Source: Prostheceraeus crozeri
Taxonomy: Eukaryota > Platyhelminthes > Polycladida > Euryleptidae
Direction of reading: 5' to 3'
DNA length: 64,000 nucleotides
Assembly: GCA_907163375.1 (NCBI GenBank)
Contig: CAJQUW010005746.1
Coordinates: forward strand, 124,001 to 188,000
The notes under the pieces were generated by a model. The model saw nothing but the letters and a program-made list of their open reading frames with translations, was not told where the DNA came from and did no database searches. This document shows positions 36,593 to 47,732 of this stretch, one piece after another. The translations under genes were made by a program, and so were the position numbers. Position 1 is the stretch's first letter; the number at the start of each line of letters is the position of its first letter.

Positions 36593-37644
36593 CAGCTCCC
36601 GCCATTGATATCCGGACAAAACTAAAATTTTGGCATTTTCTACCTTTTGTTTGAAATAAAGCTGTATACGAATAATTTGATCAATTTAGAAGACATTATT
36701 TGTATTAATGTGCAATAAACACTTGTTAGCAATGTGGTAAACGCATAATGCCTACCTTGGCATAGATATCTCACCAAAAACCGATATGTACCACAATTAA
36801 GGTCTACTAGTTATTGCTTGCTAAAATGATGATACACGCTTTTTCTCATCCTGAGTTTCACTGCAGCAATATAACGGTACACGCTGATCGGAAGATGCTT
36901 AGTATTGGCTCGCTACGACCAATCAGCACACAGCGTGCTGAATCATACAATGGACATTCATAGTGCACAGTAGACGAGAGCCGTAGTGTCCTTGTTGCAA
37001 AGCAAATCTCTCTTGTCTTGATAGTGACCTCTCCATTATTAAAATGCCGAAGAGGGGTAAAGAACTGTCGCCTCGCAAGCGAGCAACTGCCGTTTCTTTA
37101 TTGAATGAAGGATATATCGTCAGAGCTGTTGCCCACCAAACCGGTATCACCAAGTCAACGGTTGGTGACCTCAAGAAGAGATGGCAACGAAATCCTAAGG
37201 GCTACGGTTCTCCAAAGAAGCGGAATGGTGCCACGAAAAAGACTTCTTCAACAACTGATCGTCTCATTATTCGTGAGTGCATGAAGCACAGGTTTTCAAG
37301 CGCTGCTGCTATTCGCAGAATGCTCGGTGATGTTGTGGCGAATGTCAGCATAAGGACCATTCAACGTCACAGGCTGTGTACATATTTTTTATTCGTAATT
37401 ATTTAGTGGCATTAAATTACTCGGGAGAGAAAACTGATTTTTTTCACATCATTGATTCATTAACTCATTAATCAAAGTAAAAGAAAAACAGTAGCTAAGT
37501 TATGCCATAATAATGAACAAACCATAGAACAATCAATAATACGCATACAGGATTGACATAGATCAGCTAACTTACTCTACATTTCAATAATATGACGATT
37601 TCTCTGAAAAATCGTTTTTGTCCGGATATCAATGGCGGGAGCTG
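36593..37644. mobile_element. Tc1-like element, 1052 bp, internally deleted
   Basis: Exact 29-bp inverted repeats (36593-36621 and 37616-37644) starting CAGCTCCCGCCATTGATATC, with TA duplications on both sides. CAG at the tip and TA targets are standard for Tc1. It contains the N-terminal part of a transposase at 37044-37406. Intact relatives are usually 1.3-1.7 kb, so much of the catalytic region is gone. FUT8 intron 3. Confidence 0.9.
37044..37406 (+). pseudogene. Tc1-like transposase, N-terminal DNA-binding part only
   Basis: MPKRGKELSPRKRATAVSLLNEGYIVRAVAHQTGITKSTVGDLKKRWQ is a paired-like helix-turn-helix; a second helix-turn-helix follows (IIRECMKHRFSSAAAIRRMLGDVVANVSIRTIQRHRL). This is the bipartite DNA-binding domain of Tc1 transposases. 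Homology stops after residue 110 and the frame closes in unrelated sequence. No DDE catalytic residues are present. The fragment could at most bind its own inverted repeats. Confidence 0.85.
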
Positions 37645-38234
37645 TAATTGTTATACTTGTTATCACATGCCTGGTAAACTTCATATGCTATCTTACACGT
37701 CATTGATAAGGCAGTTAGCTCATTTGCAGTAATTTGACAGGCACGAAAAATTGTTCGAGTGAGTTCAACAGAAGCTCTTGAATATCAAGTTTTCTATTAT
37801 ATGAATACTAGTGTTTTAGTAACTGCTCAATATGACATTCAATCACACATTATTCAGTAAAAAAATGTAGATCTCTTAAACTGATCAGCACAAAATGATT
37901 CGTCCGATTTTCTCAAGAAAAACAATTTGACCCAATCATTCAGCTTTACGAACCCAATGAACACATTGAAGCATTGAAACCAGCCACACACTGTCTCCGA
38001 ATCGCGCGAAGAGCCGTAGAAATAAACAAGGTTATTTCGAAAATGAGCGATTGCATTTTTCTTTTTTCCTTGTGAGAGAAACGAATTTTCGATGCACCGA
38101 TTAAATGAAATTTGTCTTTGCTCTGTGTTATGCAAATTTTAGAAATCGTGCGACTTTTAAATTTTTACCAGTTTTTTGGCTACATTTTAAAAGAAAAAGA
38201 AGCTGACGGAAATTTGCTCATTCATTATTTTCAG

Positions 38235-38530
38235 AAAATGTTGACCACGTTGCTGTTAGCTCCAGGCATGAATACTTAAGGAGGCGGTCAGAAATGCGTG
38301 TGAGAGAGATGGGATTTCTAATCGAGCACCGAGTGAACGCAATTTTGCCGAAGTTAGGATCAAATGATGCTGCCGCTCTTCAAAGAATGCAAAAGGAAGC
38401 TGAAGAACAGCGCTTTTTGCTACTCAACGATATGGAGGATTTATCAAAAATAGATGGTGCCGCACAGTGGAGGAAAAAGCAATTAGATTATTTGGGCTCT
38501 GTTCTTCAAGAACGAATTAAAAAGCTGCAG
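38235..38530 (+). CDS. FUT8: FUT8 exon 4: stem and start of catalytic domain
   Basis: Residues 142-240. After the 3' splice site TTATTTTCAG the frame reads NVDHVAVSSRHEYLRRRSEMRVREMGFLIEHRVNAIL... and ends ...DMEDLSKIDGAAQWRKKQLDYLGSVLQERIKKLQ. The HEYLRRR and DGA-WR-K--L---V--R---LQ patterns match the helical region in front of the GT23 catalytic domain in vertebrate FUT8. The ATG at 38294 is internal and not a start. Donor CAG|GTAATC at 38531, phase 0. A copy of repeat family R1 begins about 70 bp downstream. Confidence 0.92.
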
Positions 38531-38599
38531 GTAATCTTGACTGACATTAGGATTACTTCCTTTCAATCAGAGCTAAAAGACTAACCCCATTGTGTATAC

Positions 38600-39075
38600 A
38601 GCTTCGATTGTATGAAATGAACTCGAGTTGAACACAGTTGAGTATAGTTGCCAAATGTGAGATATGCAAATTTTCCACATCATTATTCAGATTAACACAA
38701 AAATCAAACATAGAATTAGTGAATTCGGCCGATGAAAATTGAGTTAAAAACTTGAAATCTCAGCCAAGAAAGCACAATATGATCTCGACTATTTCATGAA
38801 GAATTGCATGATAATGCATGATCGAAGCATGATATTCTATTGATAATATCCTTCATTAAGATGCTATTGTTGGCAGACATTCATTACTTTTGATATCCAA
38901 CATGTTTCATACTACTTATATATCACGTTCATGTCAGTAGTATATATAATTTGCAAAAACTCCTCGAATAATCTTTTGGACCGCAGGACCGTGATCTCCG
39001 CAAAAACTGAATCTTTCATATAGAAATTTTCATTGTATACAAACACTTTTTGAGTCAACACTCTACCTACTGTAC
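38600..39075 (+). repeat. Dispersed repeat family R1, copy 1
   Basis: Shares ordered blocks with 49025-49850 and 56785-57570: TTTCGATTTTATTAAATGAACTC-like start, CCAAATGTGAGATA, GAATCATAAAATCA-like centre, CAGCC-AGAAAGCAC, GGACC-C-GGAACCGT, AAAACTGAATCTTT and GAGTCAACACTCTACCTA. No coding capacity. Confidence 0.75.
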
Positions 39076-40130
39076 TCCATGAGACGAATATGTTTAGACA
39101 GAGAGGTGCATCAGAGTCGATTGCTTGCTTATTGGATCTATGGATAGCGGTTCAGAGTTAATGAATATTTGTGCAATCAATTCATAAGTAAATTAATTAA
39201 AGCAAAGATCATTTCTTCCCCAACGTCTAGAATTTCCGTTCAAGAAGAAGCCCTCATCAATTAAACATTAACAGTTTACCCAGTAGGGTCTTGTGAGGTG
39301 CTCAGACTCCAGCTGGAGCGTTGCGGCGCTTTTAGTCAAGATGCCCCTCCTGCCTACCTCCTATGACTCAAAGATGCCACGGAGACCACATCAACTCGAC
39401 TGCTTTTCTACGATGCTATTTATTTGACCGTCTGTATATCATGTTGACAAGCTACCTCTTCGTTGAAACCGAACCGTTTTACAGAAAGAAGATTTAATAT
39501 ACTGCTGAAATTGATTGACGGGCTAATTAATTATATTCTGTTTCATTTGACTTCAAAATTTTGTTTCATTTATAATGCAGAAGCTCCCATGGTAGAAGTG
39601 ACAACAAATAACCAATTCAAATGAATTCAGATTACATCTACCGTTATGGGAAAGCGAAATAAGTGAATCCACAGAACCAGGCAGTATGTCATCCATCCTA
39701 AATCGTCCTCAGTTATCCTCAGACATCATCAATGTGTTGTTCTCAGTACTTACCCCTAGAGAAAGAATACAGCACATTTATCAAGGGCAACTGTGTTATC
39801 CTGGTTCATATCATGAGCTAACGCAACTATTCAGGGGATGCGGAGAGTTTTCAAGTTCGGTATTCGCTACTTTTGTTTAAGGTGCTATTTCGAAGGACCC
39901 AATCTCTCTTCATGGACCATCCATTGTCCACTGACTAGAAAGCGACATAGAAATGAATACATACAAGACAAAAGATTCATTTGTTGAGATCGTGACTCTA
40001 TCTTCATTTTTCATGACAATTTGTTATCACTCATTTTACTTATTTTAGCGAACAATCATTTCGACATACAGGTGCATAGAAATCCGATTAACATTAATTG
40101 GACTATAGAACGGTCACAATCACAGAATTA
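39076..40130. other. Intronic noncoding sequence
   Basis: FUT8 intron 4. Nothing recognised. Confidence 0.4.
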
Positions 40131-40729
40131 AATATTTTGTTTATCTGCTTCGGTTTGCTAGAAGTGTGATTAATATGAAATTGCCGGCACATCGAGGAAC
40201 TTATTAAGTAGGCAAGAAGGAATTCCTAATACCTTACTGAGATAGGAAAAAAGTCGTGAGTTGTTTGCGGATTAATGTGAGTTCCAGCAAATTGCTTCGA
40301 TTGCCACAATTCCTTCAGATTCGAAGAATTCAGATCATTGCCCACAAGTTTCCTCCATAATGTTGGACCTTTCGATCATCATTAAAAAAGTAGCAGGCGT
40401 ACGAAAATTAGTTCACTTGATGGTTTCACCATCGCCTTCTCAGTATTCCTTACTGCATAGTGCATGCACTGAATCGAATGTTAGCGAGGCGATGTGTGTT
40501 TTGGTGTGTGCGATGTGATATCACAGCACGCACGCATCTCTCACTGGCTCTGGTATCCTCTGCTGACAGCTTATTGTTTGCCATTCCGAATAGCAAGCGA
40601 TAAACGAATTATCCATTCGAGAAGGAGGAAGTTGTCTAATTATGTGATTTGCCATTTCGATATTAAGGTTAGATGTGATTCTTCCTTTCTAGAAAATCTA
40701 AGACACACGCAGATGAATCTAATTCTGTG
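40131..40729. mobile_element. hAT-like MITE, 599 bp, uninterrupted
   Basis: Ends CACAGAATTA and TCTAATTCTGTG. The flanks GTCACAAT and GTGACAAC agree at 6 of 8 positions. Same subfamily and orientation as 13375-18059, for which it gives the empty site of the Harbinger-like insertion (GGCTCTGGTATCC). FUT8 intron 4. Confidence 0.85.
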
Positions 40730-41049
40730 GTGACAACAATATCGCATAACACTACGCCGTGGCTACGTCGTGACTACATCAACGGTACACTTATAAGTAA
40801 ATTCTTAAACATCAACAAACCGGCTGTCTCTCCTAGTAAAGTAACTTATAATACAAATGAAATAAATCGGATTTCTATGTACAGGTACTGTTGAATTTCA
40901 ATTTTTTCCAGTCTTGATTCCAACTGTTCATTTCCTCGGGTCATGCACTGGCACTGTGCTGGGCCTGTCTAGGGCATGTGCTTAGGCCATTCTGTGTCTA
41001 GGCTATAGGTAACCGGGTAGCCTATGCATGGGGTTGCTAGTCAGCCTGT

Positions 41050-41950
41050 ATTTGCCTGTGTAGTTGCAACCTAGTCAGGTTCTGTATCACCCCATCAAGC
41101 CAAGCGAAATGGATTTTTGGTCCATATAGTCGGGCCTAACGAATCTAATCTAATTAGTCTATAGGATAAATCGCAGGCCATAGCAAAAGGCGACCGTCAT
41201 GATGTTGCATTTTCTGAGTCTAGCCTGCCTTCTAAATAGCAAACGACTTACTTATCAATTGATTCTTGATAGCCTTATAAATAATGCAGTTGGTTGAGGC
41301 TTATTAAGCATAGACATTATCTACGATAAAGCCGAAACTTCCACCAGTACAGTGTATATGTACATGTAGGACTGTAGGTAGATAGCCTAGATAGTTTGGG
41401 CATGTCTAGCAATTGGCTTCTCATTAGTTCTCTTTTGTTGTATACCTGTATTCAGCTAACTGATAAGATGAAACCCATGCCTACTTAAATATGCCTACGT
41501 GTAGACTATAGCAAGACGTAGTTTAGCTATTGGGCCTAGACTACAGCTTAATTAGGTTTGGTCAGCTGCACAAAATATGAGCTTATGTGTAACGGTAGTT
41601 ATTTTATGCGCCTACTTAATAAGTTATGTAGGCCACTACTGTTTTATTAGTTAAGCTTTACCGCAAAAATGTACAATATAGGCTATACAGCACACTGTAG
41701 TACATGACAATACATGATAGTAGTAGCGCTGTGACTGGGATACAGTAGTAGATTAGATACTCGAAAAAATAGACTTAAATAGTGTCGAAAAAATAGCACG
41801 AGACCTAAATATATTAGACTTATACCAAATTGACTTACGCAGACCTACACCAGAAGTTGGGTCCAGAACCAAAGTAGTCTAAAAGCCCAAGCAAGCCCAA
41901 GCAGACCAAGCAGCAACCTTGGTGTAAACCCTCTGAAGCACAGTGTGTAA
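41050..41950 (+). repeat. Repeat family R2, copy 1
   Basis: Blocks at 41140-41210, 41225-41310 and 41720-41890 match 46075-46155, 48550-48625 and 48650-48790 in order. Examples are TAGTCGGGCCTAACGAATCT, ATTGATTCTTGATA and TAGCGCTGTGACTGGG. Copy 2 is therefore split by about 2.4 kb containing the intact Tc1. Noncoding. Confidence 0.65.
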
Positions 41951-42462
41951 ACCCTTTGGAACGATCGCCTCGAAGTTTTTGATGATCACTACAAAGCAAG
42001 AATTTTTATCCAAATTTAGCGGGAACAATCTAAGTTGTTGTCATTCCCGGCGTTACACTGCTTACAGCACTGACAATTTGTGCCTTCGCATTTGATTAAA
42101 GTCTTAATTTTTGAAGGTAACTTTTGTCAATTCAAGGTTGATTTGTTGGTTGTAACATTCTATTCTGCACGGATATTGTGCATCTACAAAATTGTGAACA
42201 GTTACCACCTGTAGATGGATACAGTTTCACAACTTTAGTTTAGCTGATCGCACTTGCTAAATTCGACAATGAAGTAATCGATTTCTTTTATTTGTTATCG
42301 GTATGTAATGTTCATCAAGGGAAGCCACAAAGCGTCGATGTATGCTTATCACTATAATTTTGATTTTGATTTTGATCACAGGGCCTTTCGGGCGTCGAAG
42401 ACGGCCATTGTCAGGCGAATGAATGTAACAGCACTGTTGCAGTACATCGTTAGCAGTCGATC

Positions 42463-42983
42463 CACAGAATTAGACAGGTAGTCTCTTCTTCTGTATGACT
42501 AGAAAGGAAGCATTGGAACATGTAACGCTAATGAAAAGACACAATCAGCTGACACAATACCGTAGCAATCGAATAATAGGCAACCAGTTCGACATTAAAC
42601 ACGCCAAATTGTGCGAAGCTTCAGTGATTGTTATCAACCGGATCACACAGCAAAGAGACACAGTCGATGTCAAGTTCTACAGAGAAGTGTGTGAAGGTTT
42701 TTCGTGCGCCTGCTCTCTTTTTTGATAATAATCGGAGGGCCCAACGTTCTTGAAAAAACTTTTGTGCAATGATCTGAATTCTTCGAATCTGAAGGAATCG
42801 TGGCGATCGGAGCATTTTGAAAGAATTCACAGCAATCTGCAAGCGACACACGACTATTTTTCCTATCTCTGTAATGTGTTAAAAATTTCTTTTTGCCTTC
42901 TCAGTAAGTTCCTGGATGTGCCATCGTTTTGAATGAGTTTGCACTTCTATCAAAGTGACACGCTTAAACAATCTAATTCTGTG
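42463..42983 (+). mobile_element. hAT-like MITE, 521 bp (left of an inverted pair)
   Basis: CACAGAATTAGA at 42463 and TCTAATTCTGTG ending 42983. The flanks AGTCGATC and AGTCGTTT agree at 6 of 8. It contains two short open frames (42495-42725 and 42750-42932) that recur in the mirrored copy, but they have no domain and the family is noncoding in other copies. Confidence 0.88.
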
Positions 42984-43909
42984 AGTCGTTTTGTTCAATA
43001 AAGACAAATGCAATAAATCATTCGCAGAAAATAGCAAAATAAGTTTCTACTTCTTAAGACATCAAAATTGTAGTAAGAAAATAAGCTAAAAGTAACAAAG
43101 GAAATAAAGAATCGTTTATTCCACATATTGCCGATATGAAACTTAGTCTTGTTAGAAGAAGCGAAAGTCTGAGATCAGAGCAATTCTTTTATACTGTAAT
43201 ACGTTTTTCATTGGCATAAGTTATCGGTATATGCAAATACAGCACTCACCCTGACTTCATTGAATGGTCCACTTCTTAAGCTCACAATTCTTTGGTTCAA
43301 TTCATGATTTCTACGAGCTTTTCCTCAATTGTGAGTCAGCTTGATAGTTACCCTCGTCTCTTAAAAAGTATAGGACATACATACCAATGAAGTTACACAG
43401 TTATTGCGCAGGTTATCTTGCATACATGATTAAATAACGCAAATTATTGAGGCCAGTTCATTCAAGAAGGTATTGCAGCTTAAGTCATCTATTTGCCCTT
43501 CCTGAAATCGATGCAATACCTGCCCTTGTTCATGCCGGCATTCATAATTAAAAGATATCTCATATGATATCTCACAAAAAATGACGCGATTAACTAAAAT
43601 TTACTGTCATGGTATTCAAAAAAGTATTTATGCTTTTGTGGAAGCCGAGTGATTTGTATATGCATACTTCATTTGCCATGTTTCTTGCAAGAAGTCACAA
43701 TTCGACTAATTTCGACCAACTCAACCTGATCCGCCTTGATGTCAGAAGTCTAGACTCTCATTGACTGAGAATGACAAATGCCATTGCGTCAAAGCGTTGA
43801 CTGCGTATACTAATGTTAACTCCACTCTATTCTATATTACGAAAGATTAAATGAACTATGTCGAGAAGCGCATCAGATCTTTGGTTATTCGTGAAAATAT
43901 AGGCCTAAC
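42984..43909. other. Spacer between two inverted MITE copies
   Basis: Intronic sequence of 926 bp without recognised features. If transcribed within FUT8 pre-mRNA, the flanking copies could pair around it. Confidence 0.5.
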
Positions 43910-44430
43910 CACATAATTAGATTGTTTAAGCGTGTCACTTTGATAGAAGTGCAAACTCATTCAAAACGATGGCACATCCAGGAACTTACTGAGAAGGCAA
44001 AAAGAAATTTTTAACACATTACAGAGATAGGAAAAACAGTCGTGTGTCGCTTGCGGATTGCTGTGAATTCTTTCAAAATGCTCCGATCGCCACGATTCCT
44101 TCAGATTCGAAGAATTCAGATCATTGCACAAAAGTTTTTTCAAGAACGTTGGGCCCTCCGATTATTATCAAAAAAGAGAGCAGGCGCACGAAAAACCTTC
44201 ACACACTTCTCTGTAGAACTTGACATCGACTGTGTCTCTTTGCTGTGTGATCCGGTTGATAACAATCACTGAAGCTTCGCACAATTTGGCGTGTTTAATG
44301 TCGAACTGGTTGCCTATTATTCGATTGCCATGGTATTATGTCAGCTGATTGTGTCTTTTCATTAGCGTTACATGTTCCAATGTTTCCTTTCTAGTCATGC
44401 AGATGAAGAGACTACCTGTCTAATTCTGTG
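43910..44430 (-). mobile_element. hAT-like MITE, 521 bp (right of an inverted pair)
   Basis: Near-perfect reverse complement of 42463-42983. The ends are CACATAATTAGA and TCTAATTCTGTG. The flanks GGCCTAAC and GTTGTAAC agree at only 5 of 8, so the duplication is uncertain here. Confidence 0.88.
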
Positions 44431-44650
44431 GTTGTAACAATAAAGAACGCAGGTTGCTGAAAGAGAATTCCTGGATGAAAAGTTATAAAATTACAACTGT
44501 TGATATGCAAAAATAACAAGTTTTGAATGACATTTGTAACCTGTTTCTCGAAACTCGATTTTGCAACGATGAGGCTTACATTATTTTGTCCTCCCTATCT
44601 ACTCGCACTTATTCTGTGTTTTAATCGATGATGTTTTTCATTTATTGCAG

Positions 44651-44894
44651 AATCCATCAGATTGTTATACAGCAAAAAAGCTGCTCTGCGATTTGAAAGT
44701 ACAATGCGGTTTTGGATGCCAAGCTCATCATGTTCTCTTCTGTTTAATCATGGCATATGCATCTGGTCGAACATTGATTCTAGATTCAGGCGGTTTGCCT
44801 TACAATCGTCAGGGATGGACCTCCGTCTTCAAACCGTTATCGGAGAATTGCACTAGTCAAGTCACGAAGAATAAACGAACTGTTCGATGGGGAT
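44651..44894 (+). CDS. FUT8: FUT8 exon 5: N-terminal catalytic domain
   Basis: Residues 241-321: NPSDCYTAKKLLCDLKVQCG FGCQAHHVLFCLIMAYASGR... and ...GWTSVFKPLSENCTSQVTKN. The cysteine-rich NP-DC--AKKL-C------GFGCQ-HHV--C---AY---RTLIL segment is diagnostic of GT23 alpha-1,6-fucosyltransferases; its cysteines form disulfides in the known structure. The 3' splice site is TTTATTGCAG, the donor GGGAT|GTAAGT at 44895; the exon ends one base into codon 322. It is followed by the largest intron (12.8 kb). Confidence 0.97.
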
Positions 44895-45024
44895 GTAAGT
44901 CATTGAAGCAACATAGTTGATTTTTTGTAAATAGTGGACCTGGGTATGACATAATTGTTCGCAATTGATGAAAACCCCAGTATGGCTGATGTTTAAGACA
45001 AAAACTTCACTTCTATTCTTCAAA

Positions 45025-45505
45025 TTGCCGAGATCTTTCGACAATCACTGCCAGCCATCATCAGAGAACTGATTGTAGAACCAGCTAGAGATCACAATTC
45101 ACATAGCATTCATTCTACTGCAGTGTAAGACAAAAGTTACAAAAGTGAAAATACATGCATAAAATTGCTACTTGTTGCAAGAGAGTAAGTAATATCATAA
45201 AACACAAAAGTTAAGTGAAGAGAAAGTAAAAAAGTTAACATAAGCAATTCCAAGAGTCACTCAGTACGTGTTTCACTTTGTTCTGCGAATCCATCCTTCT
45301 TGTCTAGAATGCCTCCTTCACAACTCGTTTACTCCACACACTCTCTCTCTCTGTCCAAACCTTTGGCGCTCTCCACGTTGACTCTGTGACCGGTAGCTGC
45401 CACATGCTTCGCCAGCTCTGAACGATCACAATTTTTCACCAATTGCGAACAATAGTTGATGTTGTGTTTCATAGTCTAATGTAAATGTACCAGGGACTAA
45501 TAAAT
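45025..45505 (-). pseudogene. Penelope-like element fragment (C-terminal region and 3' end)
   Basis: On the minus strand, one frame reads QLVKNCDRSELAKHVAATGHRVNVESAKGLDRERECVE, then a frame-shifted VVKEAF-TRRMDSQNKVKHVLSDSWN. These resemble the end of the GIY-YIG endonuclease region of Penelope-like elements (S-LAEH---TGH---F---------RE-R---EA). About 90-130 bp further 3' lies CTGATGA...GAAA (45064 back to 45036). Truncated at both sides. FUT8 intron 5. Confidence 0.6.
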
Positions 45506-46074
45506 CGGCAAATTTAGAATAGGATCGAATTTCGAATCAAATCGGGTCGTGATTCGCGAATGATGGAATATTTTCGCAGGCCTAAATTGAAATCATGGAC
45601 CTGGGAAGCGCAAAAATGTCATGAGTTGAAATATTTCTATCTTCATTCTAATATTATAATTTTTACCGCAAACAATGCTAACTTCCCATATCATTGCCGT
45701 CGTTCAATATCATCCTTCTCCAATTGATCCAGGACGAATTCACAACAAAATGAAACAATTGGCATGCAAGCAAAAATATGCAAACTACTTATATCGTGAC
45801 TCAAAGAGTGCAAGTATACAGATGGGACATGTAAAGGATTGTAAAAGCATTTAAGCACTACCATGTTGAGCAAGGTTGCTATACCCCAAGCTCCAAGTAA
45901 TTCTAGCAAGAATTTTGATGACCCAAGGCTAGCCATGTACAAAATTCTATTGCCATAGAATTGCATTCTATGTCCCCTAGAGGACTAGGCCATTGGCCCA
46001 TACCATGCATAAATTATACTATATAGGCCTGTTCCTTAACTTGGCTGCATGGTAACCGGTCCATATGCAGTATA

Positions 46075-46155
46075 GTCGGGCCTAACGAATCTTGCCTAAT
46101 TAGCCTATAGGATAAATCACAGGCTATAGCAAACGGCGACCGTCATGATGTCTAA
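46075..46155 (+). repeat. Repeat family R2, copy 2, first part
   Basis: Matches 41140-41210; the remainder resumes at 48550. A fragment of family R1 (46155-46270) and the full-length Tc1 lie between. Confidence 0.6.
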
Positions 46156-46336
46156 CTTCTTTCATATTACTTCTTAAGAGTGTCATCTCGGTAGTATTTA
46201 AATTGGCAACATTTTGACTATTTCAAAACTGCTCAAATAAATTTTTGGACCACGGGAACGTAAGTAATCTCATCTCTGCATTTTCTAAGCATTAAGTTAA
46301 GGACTTCACAAGCTACCGGCATACGAATTATATATA

Positions 46337-47732
46337 CTCATTGACAGAATTTTTGAAACATTTGCTTCTTTAACTTCTTTCATTTTTGACTGGTATATAT
46401 ACATGTATGTATGATATCTTGATAATTTGGTCACAATCTCCACCAAGTCGCTAGCACAGAAAAACAACGCATGTAGCAGATTCAACTTTAATAGCGCGTA
46501 TGCCCCCTCTAGCTCCAATACATTCAGTAATCCGAAATGGCATGGATTCACAAAGTTTCTGAATGAAGGATGTTTCAAGGAGAAGCCACTGCTCTGTCAG
46601 TCTTTCAGAGAGAATCTTTAGGGACACTGGTGGAAGTGAATAGCGGTCTCTCACTCGCCGCCCAAGCTCATCCCAGACTTGTTCAATGGGTGACAAGTCA
46701 GGTGAGCGTGCAGGCCAGTCAAGGGTTTGAATGTTCAATCTCCTAACAGTGGCAATGACAGCCGAGGAGCGATGTAGCCTTGCGTTGTCGTCTTGGAAGA
46801 CGAGATCCTCCACCCTGACCACTGGGGCAGCAACAGGAAGCACAATTTCATTGAGATACCTCTCTCCAGTCAACGTGCCTTTGATGATGACTGCTGCCGT
46901 TCGTCCGCCATGCCAAATGCCACCCCACATCATAACACTTCCACCACCATATCTGTCGTGTTCTTTAATACAGCATGGGGCAAAGCGTTCACCTGGAAGA
47001 CGATGCACTCTGACACGACCGTCATTGAAATCCAGAGTGAATCTCGATTCATCGGTCCACAAGACTTTCTGCCAGTGATGGTCATTCCATGGGCGATGGG
47101 CATCACACCAGGCAACTCGTCTTCTGCGGTGCTCAAAACTCAATGGAATTAGGACAGCTGGTCGTCGCGATTGAATTCCAGCTTTTCGCAATCTTCGGTA
47201 AGCCGTTCGAACGCTACAGTCTATATTTGAGGCACTCTTCCAGTGTACGACTAGCTTTGAGACTGACACAAATCTATTCCTCTTTGCAGCTAAAACTAGA
47301 CGTGCGTCCGTCCTTCCTGCAGACTTTCTTGGTCGACCAGATCCCTGCTTCTTTTTAACATCTTTTGCTTTCCATCGACACCACCACCTCCAAACAACGA
47401 CTCTCGATAGTTGCAGCTCTTCGGCAACACTCGCACAACTTCTACCACAACGAATCATTCCAATAGCCATACCTCTGGTACACTGATCGTGTGCCATTTT
47501 ATTTTATAAAGGCTGGATTTCAGTTCACGTTTATGTTCAATTTGTAAAAGCAATTGTGACAATTGTATCGATATCAAAATTTGAAATTTGACCACCATAG
47601 ATCTTTCTGCATTCTCTAATGTGTTGAATGGTAATACATAGAAAGCGAGATATTGCATCATACCTGAGAAAAAAATGAAACAAACTTCAATTCAAGCCAA
47701 TGATAGTTTGTTTCATTAATTATGTCAATGAG
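46337..47732 (-). mobile_element. Full-length Tc1-type transposon, 1396 bp
   Basis: Ends CTCATTGACA (46337) and TGTCAATGAG (to 47732), with TA duplications at 46335-46336 and 47733-47734. It encodes an uninterrupted transposase on the minus strand. It is inserted in FUT8 intron 5, opposite to the gene. Near-identical to the copy at the start of the window and clearly related to 55072-56465. Confidence 0.92.
46451..47497 (-). CDS. Tc1-type DD34E transposase, intact
   Basis: A 348-residue open frame, the usual length for Tc1 transposases. The N-terminal helix-turn-helix (about residues 1-60: MAHDQCTRGMAIGMIRCGRS, ...ELQLSRVVVWRWWCRWKA) is followed by a GRPRK AT-hook-like linker (GSGRPRKSAGRTDARL) and a second DNA-binding region (VRTAYRRLRKAGIQSRRP). 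The catalytic Asp lies in WTDESRF, the second in FQDDNARLHRS, and the Glu in SPIEQVWDELG, exactly 34 residues after the second Asp. The start Met is about 235 bp inside the element end. Potentially functional: no stop, frameshift or catalytic substitution was seen. Whether its inverted repeats are still cleavable cannot be judged from sequence alone. Confidence 0.92.
   Translation of the reverse strand: MAHDQCTRGMAIGMIRCGRSCASVAEELQLSRVVVWRWWCRWKAKDVKKKQGSGRPRKSAGRTDARLVLAAKRNRFVSVSKLVVHWKSASNIDCSVRTAYRRLRKAGIQSRRPAVLIPLSFEHRRRRVAWCDAHRPWNDHHWQKVLWTDESRFTLDFNDGRVRVHRLPGERFAPCCIKEHDRYGGGSVMMWGGIWHGGRTAAVIIKGTLTGERYLNEIVLPVAAPVVRVEDLVFQDDNARLHRSSAVIATVRRLNIQTLDWPARSPDLSPIEQVWDELGRRVRDRYSLPPVSLKILSERLTEQWLLLETSFIQKLCESMPFRITECIGARGGIRAIKVESATCVVFLC

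Noticed and set aside
38294-38584. Separate 96-codon gene starting at the ATG at 38294
   Set aside because: It is the inside of FUT8 exon 4, which begins at 38235 after a splice site and ends at 38530; the last codons are intronic.
46731-47152. Open frames of 115-119 codons antisense to the Tc1 transposase (also mirrored at 165-586)
   Set aside because: They are opposite-strand shadows of the transposase, whose own frame carries the catalytic motifs.
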